From positions 115,664,734 through 115,728,733 of the forward strand of contig NW_023605305.1 of the NCBI RefSeq assembly GCF_014898055.3: 64,000 bases of DNA, given 5' to 3'. The stretch is from Talpa occidentalis (lineage: Eukaryota; Chordata; Mammalia; Eulipotyphla; Talpidae). Below the pieces are notes generated by a model that saw nothing but the letters and a program-made list of their open reading frames with translations, had not been told where the DNA came from and did no database searches. Both the position numbers and the translations under genes were made by a program. Positions 54,480 through 64,000 of the stretch are shown one piece after another; the first letter of the stretch is position 1, and the number at the start of each line of letters is the position of its first letter.

Positions 54480-55900
54480 GATTCTGACTCTGGGGGGGCC
54501 GGAGAGAGCGGGGGCTGTGCCGGGGCGCAGAGGGCAGGGGCAGCGGGGTGCAGGCCCGGCCGCCCGGCGCCGGGCGGGGGCGCGTCCCACAGCCGGGCGC
54601 ACCCACGCCCCATCCTCCCGGGCCCCCCGCGGGCGCGACTCCGCGCTCAGCCCCGCCGGCCCGGCCGGCACCGGCGCCCCACTCGGCGCGGCCGGGCCGA
54701 GACCCGCCATCCCCGCCGGCCCGGCCCAGCCCGGGACTGCGCGCGCAGCGCCGCCTCCGCCGCGCCAAGTAGTCCGGGCGCGAGGCCCCCCGGCGCGCAC
54801 CCCCCGCCCCGCCAGGCCGTCGGCGCGCGCGAAGGGGGCCTCGGAGGCGCCCCCCCTGCCGGCTCGGGGGCGATGTGGGCTCGCCGGGGGGGGCCCCGTC
54901 TTGGATTCCTCCGCCGGCGCGGGCCTTCGCGGCGAGCGCACTTCCGGGTCCGCCATTTTGTTGCCTCCATTTCTCCGCGAGGGGGGGTTCCAGGCCCCCC
55001 AAATGTGCATACACGAAAAGGCCAAAAGGAACCGCCACTGACAGGGGCTCCTGAGTAGCGGAGGGGCCGGGGCCAAGCTGGCGGGCGCGGCGAGCGCGCA
55101 GGCGGCGGCGCCCCGCGCGAGGAGGTGAGCGGCGGGGGCGCGCGGGCTCGGCCGGGGCTGGCGGGGGGCGCCCCGCGCTGCGGCCGCTCCCGAGCGGCGC
55201 CCCTTGCCCGGCGCGGGGAGCTGGGGAGGGGGCCGAGAGGAAGGGGACGCCGCCGGGAGGAAGGGGAGGGGACTGCGGAGGTGCGGGGGGGCCGACCTGG
55301 GGCCGGGAGCGGCCGGCGGGGAGCCGGGGCCGCGGGGGTGACCGCCAGGGGGCGGCGCGGAGCGCGGCCGGGGGCGGCCCCCGAGGCTGACCCGGGCTCC
55401 CCGCGGGTTCGCTCGTGCTCAGAAAGAGAACTTGGCGCCGGGGGCCGGAGGCCGAGGGGGCCGGGGGGCCCCCAGGCCCGTGACCCGGGTCGGCGCCTGG
55501 AGATTTGGGGCGACCGTGGCCCGCGGAGCGCGAGCGCGCAGCCCCGCCTCCGGCTGCGCCCCGAGTCTGCACGGCGGGGGACGCGAGGACGCGGGGAGCC
55601 TGGTCGCGGACTGGACCTCGGGCTGCAGCCCCGCTCCTGCGGCCTCCGAGCCGGCCGGCGCGCCCCTCCCCGCCCGGCTCGGGGCGCCGTGGACGAGCCC
55701 CGGGTCCCGCGCCCTCGCGCGCCCTGGCGGCGGCGGGCCCGGTCGGCCCGCTTGTGGCACAGGGCGTGGCCCCGAGGGCAGCGCGCCCGGCGGCGGCGCA
55801 GCCCTCCCGGTCTTTAAACAGCCGAGGACGGATCTGGGTGCTTCCTGCGGGGGTGCGCTCCTCCCCCGGGTCCTGGGGACTCCCTCGCCGGTGGGCGTGC
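54480..55900 (+). promoter_or_regulatory. GABPB2: GABPB2 CpG-island promoter and exon 1
   Basis: A third CpG island. A donor GCGAGGAG|GTGAGCGG ends a presumed noncoding exon 1 at 55124. ETS (ACTTCCGG) and YY1-type (GCCATTTT) sites stand at 54940-54959, about 165 bases upstream of that donor. No TATA box is seen. The long frames across the island have no family resemblance. Confidence 0.7.
54940..54959 (+). promoter_or_regulatory. GABPB2: Adjacent ETS/GABP and YY1-type sites
   Basis: ACTTCCGG (54940-54947) is the reverse complement of CCGGAAGT, the core bound by GABPA. GCCATTTT (54952-54959) is the YY1 core. The two sites are 4 bases apart. Confidence 0.65.
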
Positions 55901-56257
55901 CGCCAAAATGCGGTTATTTAGAAGATACACTTCACTTTCCTAAGATCAGTGTTTGGGGTTAGCGCAGGAGAGAGTAACTTAGCACAAGGGGAGGCAGGAG
56001 CCCTGACGCGTTAGGAGACCTGCTGTGTGTACCCGGCGAAGAGTATAAAGACCCACTTAAGTTCTAATCCCAAAGTTCAGTTCTTATCTTTTTTTTTTTT
56101 TTTTGTAAGAAATAAGGCTTTTCACTGCCTGCTTAAATGGGTGACAGATTGAGATTGGCTACCATTCAGTGCTCACGAATGCATGGACTCCAAAATTTCC
56201 TTTTAGATAATGGAAAGACAGTGTTTTGTTTTGTTTTGTTTTTTTTAAGACGTGAAT

Positions 56258-56524
56258 GTGGTTTATAAAGATTTATTTATGCATACAAGAGCTGGGGTAC
56301 AGGCCAGAGGTGCTGGGGGCGGGGGTGAGAGGATTCACCAAGGACAGATTGGGGAGCAGAACAGGCGGATCCACTGAAATCCACTGCTGAGGGAGCAGCT
56401 AGGAGGCAGAGAGGTCTGTTGTGCCATGTGGGTTGCTCCATGGCTGGGGATCGAACTCTTGCTACAGTGGCTGGCAGTAGCTTGATAGCGCTGAGACTTT
56501 TAGGCCTGCACTACCAGGGAGGCC
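56258..56524 (-). mobile_element. tRNA-derived SINE, subfamily A, copy 15
   Basis: Reversed copy in GABPB2 intron 1, next to a (TTTTG)n tract at 56223-56243. Head ACTACCAGGGAGGCCC. Confidence 0.88.
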
Positions 56525-56951
56525 CAGTTTTAAATTTTTGAAAGGAAATAACCATGGGGAAATGTGAGGTATTAGTTTTCTGTAAGATTTTGTTATCCTT
56601 TTTTTTTTTTTCTAGCATTTTCTTGAGTTGTAAAAAACTAACACTTAGATCCCATGATAGAAGTTCACACTGTTAAAGTTCACCCTCTATTTCTGAGCTT
56701 AGAGGACCTGGGCTAGAACCTTTGGTATTTTCATTTTTAACAAACCGCCCTGGTGGTCTCCTGGACACCCATGTTTGAGCACAGTATTCTGTGATGGGAA
56801 AATTAAGTTCACATAGTGAAGCATTGATTCTGGTTTCAGAATTTATTTATAATCTTAAAAATTACTGAGGGCTCCAAGATGTTACATCTGTTGCTATTTA
56901 CTGTTTTAGAAATTAATTTTTTAATGTTCTTTAATTAAAATACAGCAACAG

Positions 56952-57234
56952 GGGCCTCCCTGGTGGCGCAAATGGTTAAGTCTTAGCAGTATGAAGCAAT
57001 CCACAGCTACTATAGCGTGAGTTCGATCCCAAGCCAGGGAGGTGACCCACATGGCACAGCAGATTTCCACTGTCTGACCTGCTGCTCCCCTCTGCAGTGC
57101 ATTTCAGTATAGCTGCCTGTTCTACTCCCCACTCTGTCTCTGGTGAGTCCTCTCACCACCCACCACCCCCGCACCTCTGGCCTATACCCCAGCTCTTGTA
57201 TGCATAAATAAATAAAATAAGTCTTTTGTAAAAA
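56952..57234 (+). mobile_element. tRNA-derived SINE, subfamily A, copy 16
   Basis: Forward, full-length copy in GABPB2 intron 1. The sequence AAAATACAGCAACA before the head and AAAATACAGTAATA after the tail form a probable 14-bp target-site duplication with two mismatches. Confidence 0.9.
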
Positions 57235-58147
57235 TACAGTAATAAATCTAATATGTGTTACAACACATTGTAGTGAAAAATATATTTTATAAGTTAAAGA
57301 AATAATGAGAGGAATGTACTTGAATAAGGGGGGATATTTTAATAGTTTTTTCTGGTAATTGTGGGAATTTAATGCCACACAAAAACTCGGTGAATGGCAT
57401 TTTCTTAAAAGTTAGTTGCAGTGAGGAATCAGAAACCTTGTCCATGAACTTTTTGTATTCTGTTACTTTGAAGTCCATTGATCTTTCACTTTGAATGACT
57501 CTTTTACCCTTGCTTGACTAACATTTATTGATCATTTGAAAAATAATGGTTCATATAATGCACCTCAGCCACATGTTGATTCATTTTATTATATAATAAT
57601 AAAAAAAAGTCACCACTGATTTCATCAGAACCATTTGTAGTAGACTGTCAATTTATGCTGATGCATACGGGTTTCCTGAAATTCTAATTTTTACTTGAAA
57701 GCCCGAATTATAACTGATAATTGGCAATAAATGCTATCAGTTGATTTCCTTGAAGTGTCAGGCATACTTCATTCATTTTTCAAAAAGTGCCTGCCATATA
57801 CTTGAGTCTCAGTGACCTTGGTTTGTCTATTACTCTTTCCTCCACATAACATATGTACCCATACATTTTATTTCAAAGAATAAAATTCTACTTTATTCCT
57901 TAAGCTGGAGAGGTAGTAATGTGTTACACATATTTCCTAACTATTTTTCTGGAGATTGAAAGTAAGTGCACTATCCTTAAGTACCTGAAACTTCCCCAGC
58001 CATCTGATTGCGTCAGGTGAGGTAGGCAGCATAAGAAGATACTGCCGTAGGTTTGAGTACGAGGGTTTTTTCGAAAAACATTTTACAGGCACCTTCCCTT
58101 ATGTTTGAGTTATAGCTTCCCGAAAACTTTTGTTCCTATGCATAAAG

Positions 58148-61100
58148 ATGTCTTTGGTGGACTTGGGGAAGAGGTTGCTAGAAGCAGCAAGAAAAGGCCA
58201 AGATGATGAAGTGAGAACATTGATGGCAAATGGTGCCCCTTTCACCACGGACTGGGTGAGCCCTCTTCATTATTCCCAGTGTCAGCCGTTACCAATCCTT
58301 TTCTTCAAAGCTAAACAGCTTTTATTGATTTTTCTTCATTCCCTTTCTGTCTCATTCTTCTACAAGAGTTTTATTTTCTTTGTCTCATCTGAATATGTGG
58401 TTTTCTTTCTCTTTTAATTTGCCACATTGAAAAAGTCTCCTGTGAATATATTGGTGGTAATTGTAAGGTATTATATACTTGTGATTTTCTATAATACTTT
58501 TTAGACTTTTTTTTTAAAGATTTATCTATTTTTCTTTTTTTTTTAAATTAATTTATTTATTTATACAAGCACTGGGTACAGTCAGAAGCGCGGGAGGGTG
58601 AGAGAATTCACCAGAGCCAGAGCGGGGAGCAGAGCAGGCAGAAGGACTGAAGGACACTGCTGAGGGGAGCAGCGGGCGGCAGGAGAGGTCTGCGCACCAT
58701 GTGGGACCCTCACCCAGTGGTCGGGGACCAGCCGGGGATTGAACCGGAGCTGCAGAGTCCGCGGGCAGCTTCGCAACCCAGCGCTCAACTGCTGAGCCAC
58801 CAGGGAGGCCCAGATTTATCTATTTATTTATACAAGCACTGGGTACAGTCAGAAGTGCGGGAGGGTGAGAGAATTCACCAGAGCCAGAGCAGGGAGCAGA
58901 ACAGGCAGACTGACGAAGTACACTGCTGAGGGGAGCAGCGGGCGGCAGGAGAGGTCTGCGGGACCCTCGCCGGGGCCGGGGATCAAAAGGCACTGCAGAG
59001 GCTACGGGCAGCTTCGCAGCCCAGTGCTCAACTGCTGTGCCACCAGGGAGGCCCTAGAGTATTTTTTTTTTTAAGATTTATTCATTTACACAAGAGCTAG
59101 GGTACAGGCCAGAGGTGTGAGAGGATCCACCAGAGACAGAGCGTGGAGCAGAACAGGCAGAAAGCACTGCTGAGGGGAGCAGCAGGCATGACAGGAGAGG
59201 TCTGCCGTGCCATGTGGGCATCTCCCTGATCGGCCAGGAATCGAACCAGCGCTGCAGAGGCTGCTGCCAGCTTCGCAGTGCGGCGCTCTACCAGCTGCAC
59301 CACCAGGGAGACCCGTTTTTTAGAGTATTTTTGTAAGGTTTAATTCTCCCTGGAGTGTACTTGGGCTGTAGGCTTCTGTAATTAGCTGGAAATTGAATAA
59401 AATCAGTATAATAAGAGTGAAATCCCAAGATAATAAGCCCCTTTTTCCTTTTCTCTAAAATGTCCTGGTTCGTAGTCTAGCCATTTTGTTCCTTTACACT
59501 GTTTAAAAAACATTAAAGAGTAAGGTGTGATTTCATGAGCCTAGACAGACAACTTGGAGAGCAGTTCCAGAAGATCCAGGCCCAGGGTGTCACTGGGCTT
59601 GCTTAGCATGCGCAGATGGTTGTGAGCACTGCCTGATTTTACCAATTCAGTGAATGAGTATCCTCTATTCTGGGGTGATTAATTCATGACTTTAGAGGTC
59701 AGCAGGTTCTTAGCACTTCAAGAAAAGGGAACCCATGAGATTAGCGTTTCTATAAATAGACCTGAAAAGAGCAGTGTGAGAATGAAACCCAGTCAGGCAG
59801 AGGGTGAACATATGAAAGGCAAAGAATAAATGAACAGGCAGAAGATAAAGCGCATAATACAGAGAAAGGGACAGGCTGCTGAGCACAGTGCGCACTGACA
59901 GATGACTCCGGAGAGATTTACTTTGAGATGATAGACTTTTTTTTTCTGTAGACGAACTGGGGAGTTGGCCAGCGGTGGGGAGGGGGTGAGAGTTTTCACC
60001 AGAGACAGAGTGGAGAGCAGGACAGGGAGTGCTGAGACTTGAACCCTAGGCCACCAGGGAAGCCTGATAGACTGTCTTACTGCTGTTGACACATCATTGC
60101 TAAATTTGTATCCCCTCTTCATCACATTTTTTTGCTTTATTTTAATGTGGCAACAAGCTTACTCCAGCCAATAAATGAACACCCCAAATACCACCTGTAA
60201 CTTTTTAGGTTTTGAACTTAGTATCCCTTCTTTTTACCCCTGACTCAGAATGCTTTTGTCTTGTCAGGTATTTTACCTTCTTCTAAGCCCTGCTTCAAGC
60301 ACATCCTTTAGGGGATCTTCCCTAATAAGCCCACTTCACTTAAATCCATTGGACTTAGCACATACTTAATTGCTGGTGTTTTTACTGGCCCATTAGTAAT
60401 GTTATTTTTTATTAAATTTTTTAAATTTTTTACATCTTTGTTCATTTTTAAGCAATATTTAATTCCTCCCACCCCCTCGGGTGGAGTCCCCATAGAGTTT
60501 CCTTCCCCAGTGCACCATCACCTCAGTCCCCTGTGCTCCTCCCTCCCTGCCTTGGCTCCCTCTCCCTCCTCCTCCCCTGCAGTGTGTCTCTGGTTTATAA
60601 TTGTCCGTTTTTGCTTTGTTGTGTTTTGTACTGTTACTATTTTTTCCCCGATGTCTTATTTGGGTCCCCTATATTCCTGCTATAAGTGAAACCATCCGAT
60701 ATTTTTCTTTTTCCTTCTGGCTTATTTCACTGAGCATAATTCCTTCTAGTTCCATCCATGTTGCTGCAAATAGCATGAGTTTATCTTTTTTGATTGCTGA
60801 ATAATATTCCATTGTGTATATGTACCACATCTTCCTGATCCAGTCATCTATTTTGGGGCATTTGGCTTGTTTCCAGGTTTTACCTATTATAAATAGTGCT
60901 GCAGTAAACATAGGGGTACAGGTGGTCTTTTGAATCAATGTTTTTGTGTCCTTTGGGTAGATCCCTAGGAGTGGAATTGCCAGGTCTTATGGTAGCTCCA
61001 TTTTTAGCAGGCTGAGGAACCTAGTATGTTATTTTTTTTAAAGATTTATTTATTTATGCATACAAGAACTAGGCAGTGAGAGGATTCACCAGAGACAGAG

Positions 61101-62303
61101 TGGGGAGCAGAACAGGTGCATTGTCTGAAATCCACTGCTGAGGGGAGCAGCAGGGAGACAGGAGAGGTCTGCTGCGCCATGTGGGTCAGCTCCCTGGCTG
61201 GGGATCGAACTCGTGCTGCAGTGGCTTCATAGTGCTGACACTTAACCCCTGGCACCACCAGGGAGGCCCAGTATATTATTTTTTTAATAAATAATTTCTT
61301 CTGTCCTATCTGCCCAGCTTCTCTCTCCAAGGACAGGAACCATAGACTTTACCTCTTGTTCATTTCTGTCCTGGGATGAGTTAGCGCTCTGCACCCGCTT
61401 GACATTCAATGAGTATTATTTCCCTACAGCTTGGAACCTCACCCCTCCACCTTGCAGCCCAGTACGGCCATTATTCCACAGCAGAAGTACTCCTCCGGGC
61501 AGGCGTTAGCAGGGACGCGCGGACCAAAGTGGACAGGACGCCCTTGCACATGGCCGCGGCTGATGGACATGCTCGCATCGTGGACCTGCTCGTTAGGGTA
61601 AAGCGAGGCAAAGGTCCCACCTTCTTCTGTCCTTGAGTGGTGGCAGGACGCGGCCGGGGGGGCTTAAGGTCAGGGCAGTTCCGGCAGCAAGTTCAGGGCA
61701 GTTGTGGCAGCAGGTGGCATCTCTTGCAGGAGGCATCGTGGCTGTGACCATTTGTTTCCTACGCTAAACAGACTTTATTGATTTTCCTTCCTTCCCTTTC
61801 TGCAGGTGTTCCCTGCACTCACGCTTAGTTCTCAAGCGCTCCGCTCTCTGTTAATAAATGCAACAAAAACCTGTTCTTTTCCTCTTTCTCTCCCATCTGT
61901 TATGACTTCCCAGTCATGTCCTTAGAAGACCCGCTCGCTGAAGCCAGTATGTCTGTCAGCATTCAGGAGAATGTGAGAAACGTTTTTCCTTTTGATATTT
62001 TTGAGACATGATCTAAATTTGAATACCTGTGATCTCTATGGTGATGGGCCCTTGCACCTGTGCTGCTATAACCAATGTCTGTGTGAAAAAGCTGCTTTTC
62101 TGTGACAGAACGGCGCAGATGTGAATGCCAAGGACATGCTGAAGATGACAGCGCTGCACTGGGCCACAGAGCACCACCACCGGGACGTCGTGGAGCTGCT
62201 TATTAAATACGGCGCTGATGTCCATGCCTTCAGCAAGTTTGATAAATCTGCCTTCGACATCGCCCTGGAGAAGAACAACGCTGAGATCCTGGTCATCCTT
62301 CAG
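58148..62303 (+). CDS. GABPB2: GABP subunit beta-2, first three coding exons (partial)
   Basis: Coding exons in the window: 58148-58255 (36 codons), 61430-61597 (56 codons) and 62109-62303 (65 codons). All are phase 0, giving residues 1-157. The protein continues beyond the right edge (human 448 residues). GABPB2 is a beta subunit of the nuclear ETS-family factor GABP; it binds GABPA through ankyrin repeats. The start [20 protein letters not shown] and the ankyrin repeats are plain: [60 protein letters not shown] and [20 protein letters not shown]. The missing part would hold the activation region and the C-terminal leucine-zipper-like dimerisation segment. Exon and intron sizes show an intact gene. 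Confidence 0.96.
58512..58811 (-). mobile_element. tRNA-derived SINE, subfamily B, copy 17
   Basis: Subfamily B differs from A: TTGAGCGCTGGGTTGCGAAG after the head, CCCGGCTGGTCCCCGACCAC after the B-box region, and a plain TTGTATAAATAAATAAAT end. Reversed in GABPB2 intron 2, first of three adjacent copies. Confidence 0.88.
58812..59055 (-). mobile_element. tRNA-derived SINE, subfamily B, copy 18
   Basis: Reversed, directly abutting copy 17 (the join is GGCCCAGATTTATCTATTT). It lacks the CACATGTGG segment next to the GGGTCCCGC box and is shorter. Confidence 0.85.
59063..59314 (-). mobile_element. tRNA-derived SINE, A-like, copy 19
   Basis: Third reversed copy in the cluster; head reads ACCACCAGGGAGACCC and the T-rich end is TTTTTTTTTAAGATTTATTC. 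TAGAGTATTTTT before it is repeated after it (TTAGAGTATTTTTG at 59319), a likely target-site duplication. Confidence 0.85.
59937..60066 (-). mobile_element. tRNA-derived SINE fragment, copy 20
   Basis: Only about 130 bp: T-rich end, GGCCAGCGGTGGGGAGGGGG, GGAGAGCAGGACAGG, then directly the head GTGCTGAGACTTGAACCCTA and CCACCAGGGAAGCC. The middle half is deleted. GATAGACT occurs on both sides. Confidence 0.8.
60190..60400 (+). repeat. L2 fragment
   Basis: Resembles the L2 3' region (AAGCCCTGCTTCAAGCACAT, CTTTAGGGGATCTTCCCTAA, TAAGCCCACTTCACTTAAAT). In GABPB2 intron 2. Confidence 0.5.
60404..61028 (-). mobile_element. LINE-1 3' end (ORF2 C-terminus and 3' UTR), 5'-truncated
   Basis: On the minus strand the frame 60938-60669 encodes the end of L1 ORF2p ([20 protein letters not shown] and on). 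It is followed by a 3' UTR of about 250 bases and a T-rich stretch on the plus strand that corresponds to the poly(A) tail. Only the last part of ORF2 is left and no reverse-transcriptase or endonuclease domain is present. SINE copy 21 is at its truncated end. Confidence 0.9.
61029..61269 (-). mobile_element. tRNA-derived SINE, subfamily A, copy 21
   Basis: Reversed copy next to the L1 fragment. Flanks AGTATGTTATT (left) and AGTATATTATT (right) form an 11-bp target-site duplication with one mismatch. The part TGGGGTACAGGCCAGAGG is deleted. Confidence 0.9.
61316..61425 (+). repeat. L2 3'-end fragment
   Basis: L2-like wording (CCAAGGACAGGAACCATAGA, CTTGTTCATTTCTGTCCTGG, GACATTCAATGAGTATT). It ends within a few bases of the GABPB2 exon 3 acceptor at 61429, so it may supply its branch-point or pyrimidine region. 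Confidence 0.6.
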
Positions 62304-62931
62304 GTGTGCTGCTCTTTACACCCCCGAGTATGCGTCAGTTAACGTTAAGGATATTTTTGGTAGGCGCTGAAGCAAAACTGAATTATCCATGTCTTATCAA
62401 AGTGGTAATTCCAGTAAGCCTCGGTCTTGTAATTTGTGTCATTAGTGTCTTTCTAAAAAAAAAAAAACAAGGTTCTATAAAGTCGTGACTTGCAGCGATT
62501 GAAGAACAATGTCATGGCCAGTACACAAATGAGGTTTATTTCGCCTTGGAATATTTTTTCCCTGCTATGAAAATTTCCCTTTTTAATTAACCTTGACTTG
62601 GGACAGTATTAAATGCCTTTCTCTGTTTCCTGAATGTCCATCAACTGATGTGAAATAGCATGTAGCTCTAAAGCATGGTAAGTGATAAGGAAGACATCTC
62701 AGAATTAAAAATTATCTGAAATTATTTCATCCATTAATTTCCTAAGCCAGCATTTGTTACCAGGGTGAAAAGGGATATAGAGATTAACAGGACATGGCCC
62801 TGCCCTTGGAATGAAGGAAATAAAGCATCACACTACCACAGCGTAAACACGTATCTAGCAAGTGCTACTGGAGCACAGAGGAGTGTTAATGATGCTTAAG
62901 GCAAGGATTAAAATCTGTATAGAATTTGTTT

Positions 62932-63200
62932 GTTTTTTAGATTTATTTTTTATTCTATTTATGCATATAAAAACGGGTGCAGGACAGAGGTGCAGTGTGT
63001 GAGAGGATTCACCAGAGACAGTGAGGAGCAGAGCAGGCAGATCTACTAAAACACATGGCTGAGGGGAGCAGGGGAGAGACAGGAGAGGTCTGCCACGCCA
63101 TGTGGGTAGCTCCCTTGCTGGGGATCGAACTCGTGCTGCAGTGGCTGTGGATAGCTTCATAGTGCTGCATCTCAACCCCTTGCACCACCAGGGAGGTCCC
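62932..63200 (-). mobile_element. tRNA-derived SINE, subfamily A, copy 22
   Basis: Reversed, nearly complete copy; head GCACCACCAGGGAGGTCCC. Confidence 0.9.
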
Positions 63201-63355
63201 TCCAACTAAAGCTCTTAAATGGTGGATTGATGTGGTTAGGTTTTTTGTTTAAATGATTGTTTAGAGTGTGGTACACACACTGGAGTGAGGAGACACTTAA
63301 TGCTGAAGAGCTATACGGTTAGGCTTTCATTAGAGCAGGTAAAAACCAGTGAGGG

Positions 63356-63625
63356 GGCCTCCCCAGTGGCGCAGCGGTTGAGCGCTAGGTTGCGAAGCTG
63401 CCCGCAGCCTCTGCAGCGCCGGTTCGATCCCCGGCTGGTCCCCGGCCACCAGAGGAGGGTCCCACATGGCGCGCAGACCTCTCCTGCCGCCCGCTGCTCC
63501 CCTCAGCAGTGTCCTTCGGTCCTTCTGCCTGCTCTGCTCCCCGCTCTGGCCCTGGTGGGTTCTCTCACCCTCCCGCACTTCTCACTGTACCCCGTGCTTG
63601 TATAAATAAATAAATAAATAAAGCT
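63356..63625 (+). mobile_element. tRNA-derived SINE, subfamily B, copy 23, with perfect TSD
   Basis: Forward, full-length subfamily B copy (GGCCTCCCCAGTGGCGCAGC, GGTTCGATCCCCGGCTGGTC, end AAATAAATAAATAAATAAAG). It is flanked by identical 13-bp repeats AAACCAGTGAGGG at 63343-63355 and 63639-63651. It looks like the youngest insertion in the window. Confidence 0.93.
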
Positions 63626-64000
63626 TAAAAATACAAACAAACCAGTGAGGGCTTGAATTATAGAAGAGGCAGATTCAAGGAGTTTAACAGTAACTAGAGA
63701 GTGGATAATCTGTCTCAACCGAAGTTCTCAGTCAAGAGGATAATTACGCGAAACACAGATCACCTCTCCTGCCGCATTTTCAGGGGTTGGTTGGTTACTG
63801 CAGATGGTTGGTTCCCTGTAGACCGGTTATCCTGCTCAACTTTCAGGTCCTTGCTCAGAAGCCCTTTCATAACTGGGGTTTTTTTTTAGGAGCGATCCTG
63901 TTTGTAAAAAACTGCTTCTGAAAGTACAATAAATGAATACAGATAAGCATCTTTATACTGGAATTGTACAACTGTCCCTGGAAGGAAGAGTCCAGCATAT

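Larger units (their letters stand above)
55125..58147 (+). other. GABPB2: GABPB2 intron 1
   Basis: After the CpG island, this is AT-rich intron with SINE copies 15 and 16. I see no additional exon. The acceptor for the first coding exon could be the AG at 58146-58147 just before the ATG, but a better one further upstream cannot be excluded. Confidence 0.5.
62304..64000 (+). other. GABPB2: GABPB2 intron 4 (start)
   Basis: Intronic sequence to the right edge (intron after the third coding exon). It contains a piece of the unassigned old repeat (62765-62905: GGACATGGCCCTGCCCTTGG, AGTGCTACTGGAGCACAGAG) and SINE copies 22 and 23. The next coding exon is not in the window. Confidence 0.7.

Noticed and set aside
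54196..55572. Open frame of 458 codons on the minus strand at the GABPB2 promoter
   Set aside because: Same composition effect, mirrored by plus-strand frames across the same bases.
58512..59314. Regularly spaced repeats that could suggest a CRISPR-like array
   Set aside because: The units are 240-300 bp tRNA-derived SINEs with tails, in a mammalian intron.
60669..60938. A 89-residue frame that looks like a real protein
   Set aside because: It is the C-terminus of L1 ORF2p in a truncated L1, not a host gene.

Overview
The window is nuclear DNA from a placental mammal. Eight spliced protein-coding genes occur in the order and orientation ANXA9(+) - MINDY1(-) - PRUNE1(+) - BNIPL(+) - MENT/C1orf56(+) - CDC42SE1(-) - MLLT11(+) - GABPB2(+). 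From memory this is the order on human chromosome 1q21.3. Every coding exon given here was read directly, with GT..AG borders and matching codon phase. ANXA9 has all of its coding exons but its upstream noncoding part may lie outside the window; GABPB2 is cut off after its first three coding exons.

Layout: ANXA9 coding exons lie at 1.2-6.2 kb and meet MINDY1 tail to tail at 7.0 kb. MINDY1 (7.5-11.7 kb coding) and PRUNE1 (15.4-30.1 kb coding) diverge from a CpG island at about 14-15.5 kb. BNIPL follows at 33.1-38.3 kb, and its poly(A) signal is only 181 bases before the MENT start codon (39.0 kb). MENT and CDC42SE1 converge at about 41.2-41.7 kb. CDC42SE1 and MLLT11 diverge from a second GC-rich island at about 47.4-49.2 kb. 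GABPB2 begins in a third island near 54.5-55.9 kb and continues past the right edge.

The products do not form one pathway: a phospholipid-binding annexin that lacks the usual calcium sites, a K48-chain deubiquitinase, a DHH-family phosphatase, a BCH-domain protein, a secreted Cys-rich protein, a CDC42 effector, a small MLL-fusion partner and an ankyrin subunit of the transcription factor GABP.

The non-coding sequence holds 23 copies or fragments of a roughly 240-280 bp tRNA-derived SINE in two subfamilies. Nineteen are on the minus strand. They are neither Alu nor rodent B elements. I infer a laurasiatherian, possibly a bat given the short introns, but I cannot name the species. Older MIR, L2, MER20 and L1 remnants are also present. 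I found no bacterial-type system, CRISPR array or clearly new gene. The items most worth checking are the MINDY1 C-terminal splice phase, promoter motifs (ZNF143-type, B-box, ETS/YY1), a GC-box minisatellite and the SINE family itself.
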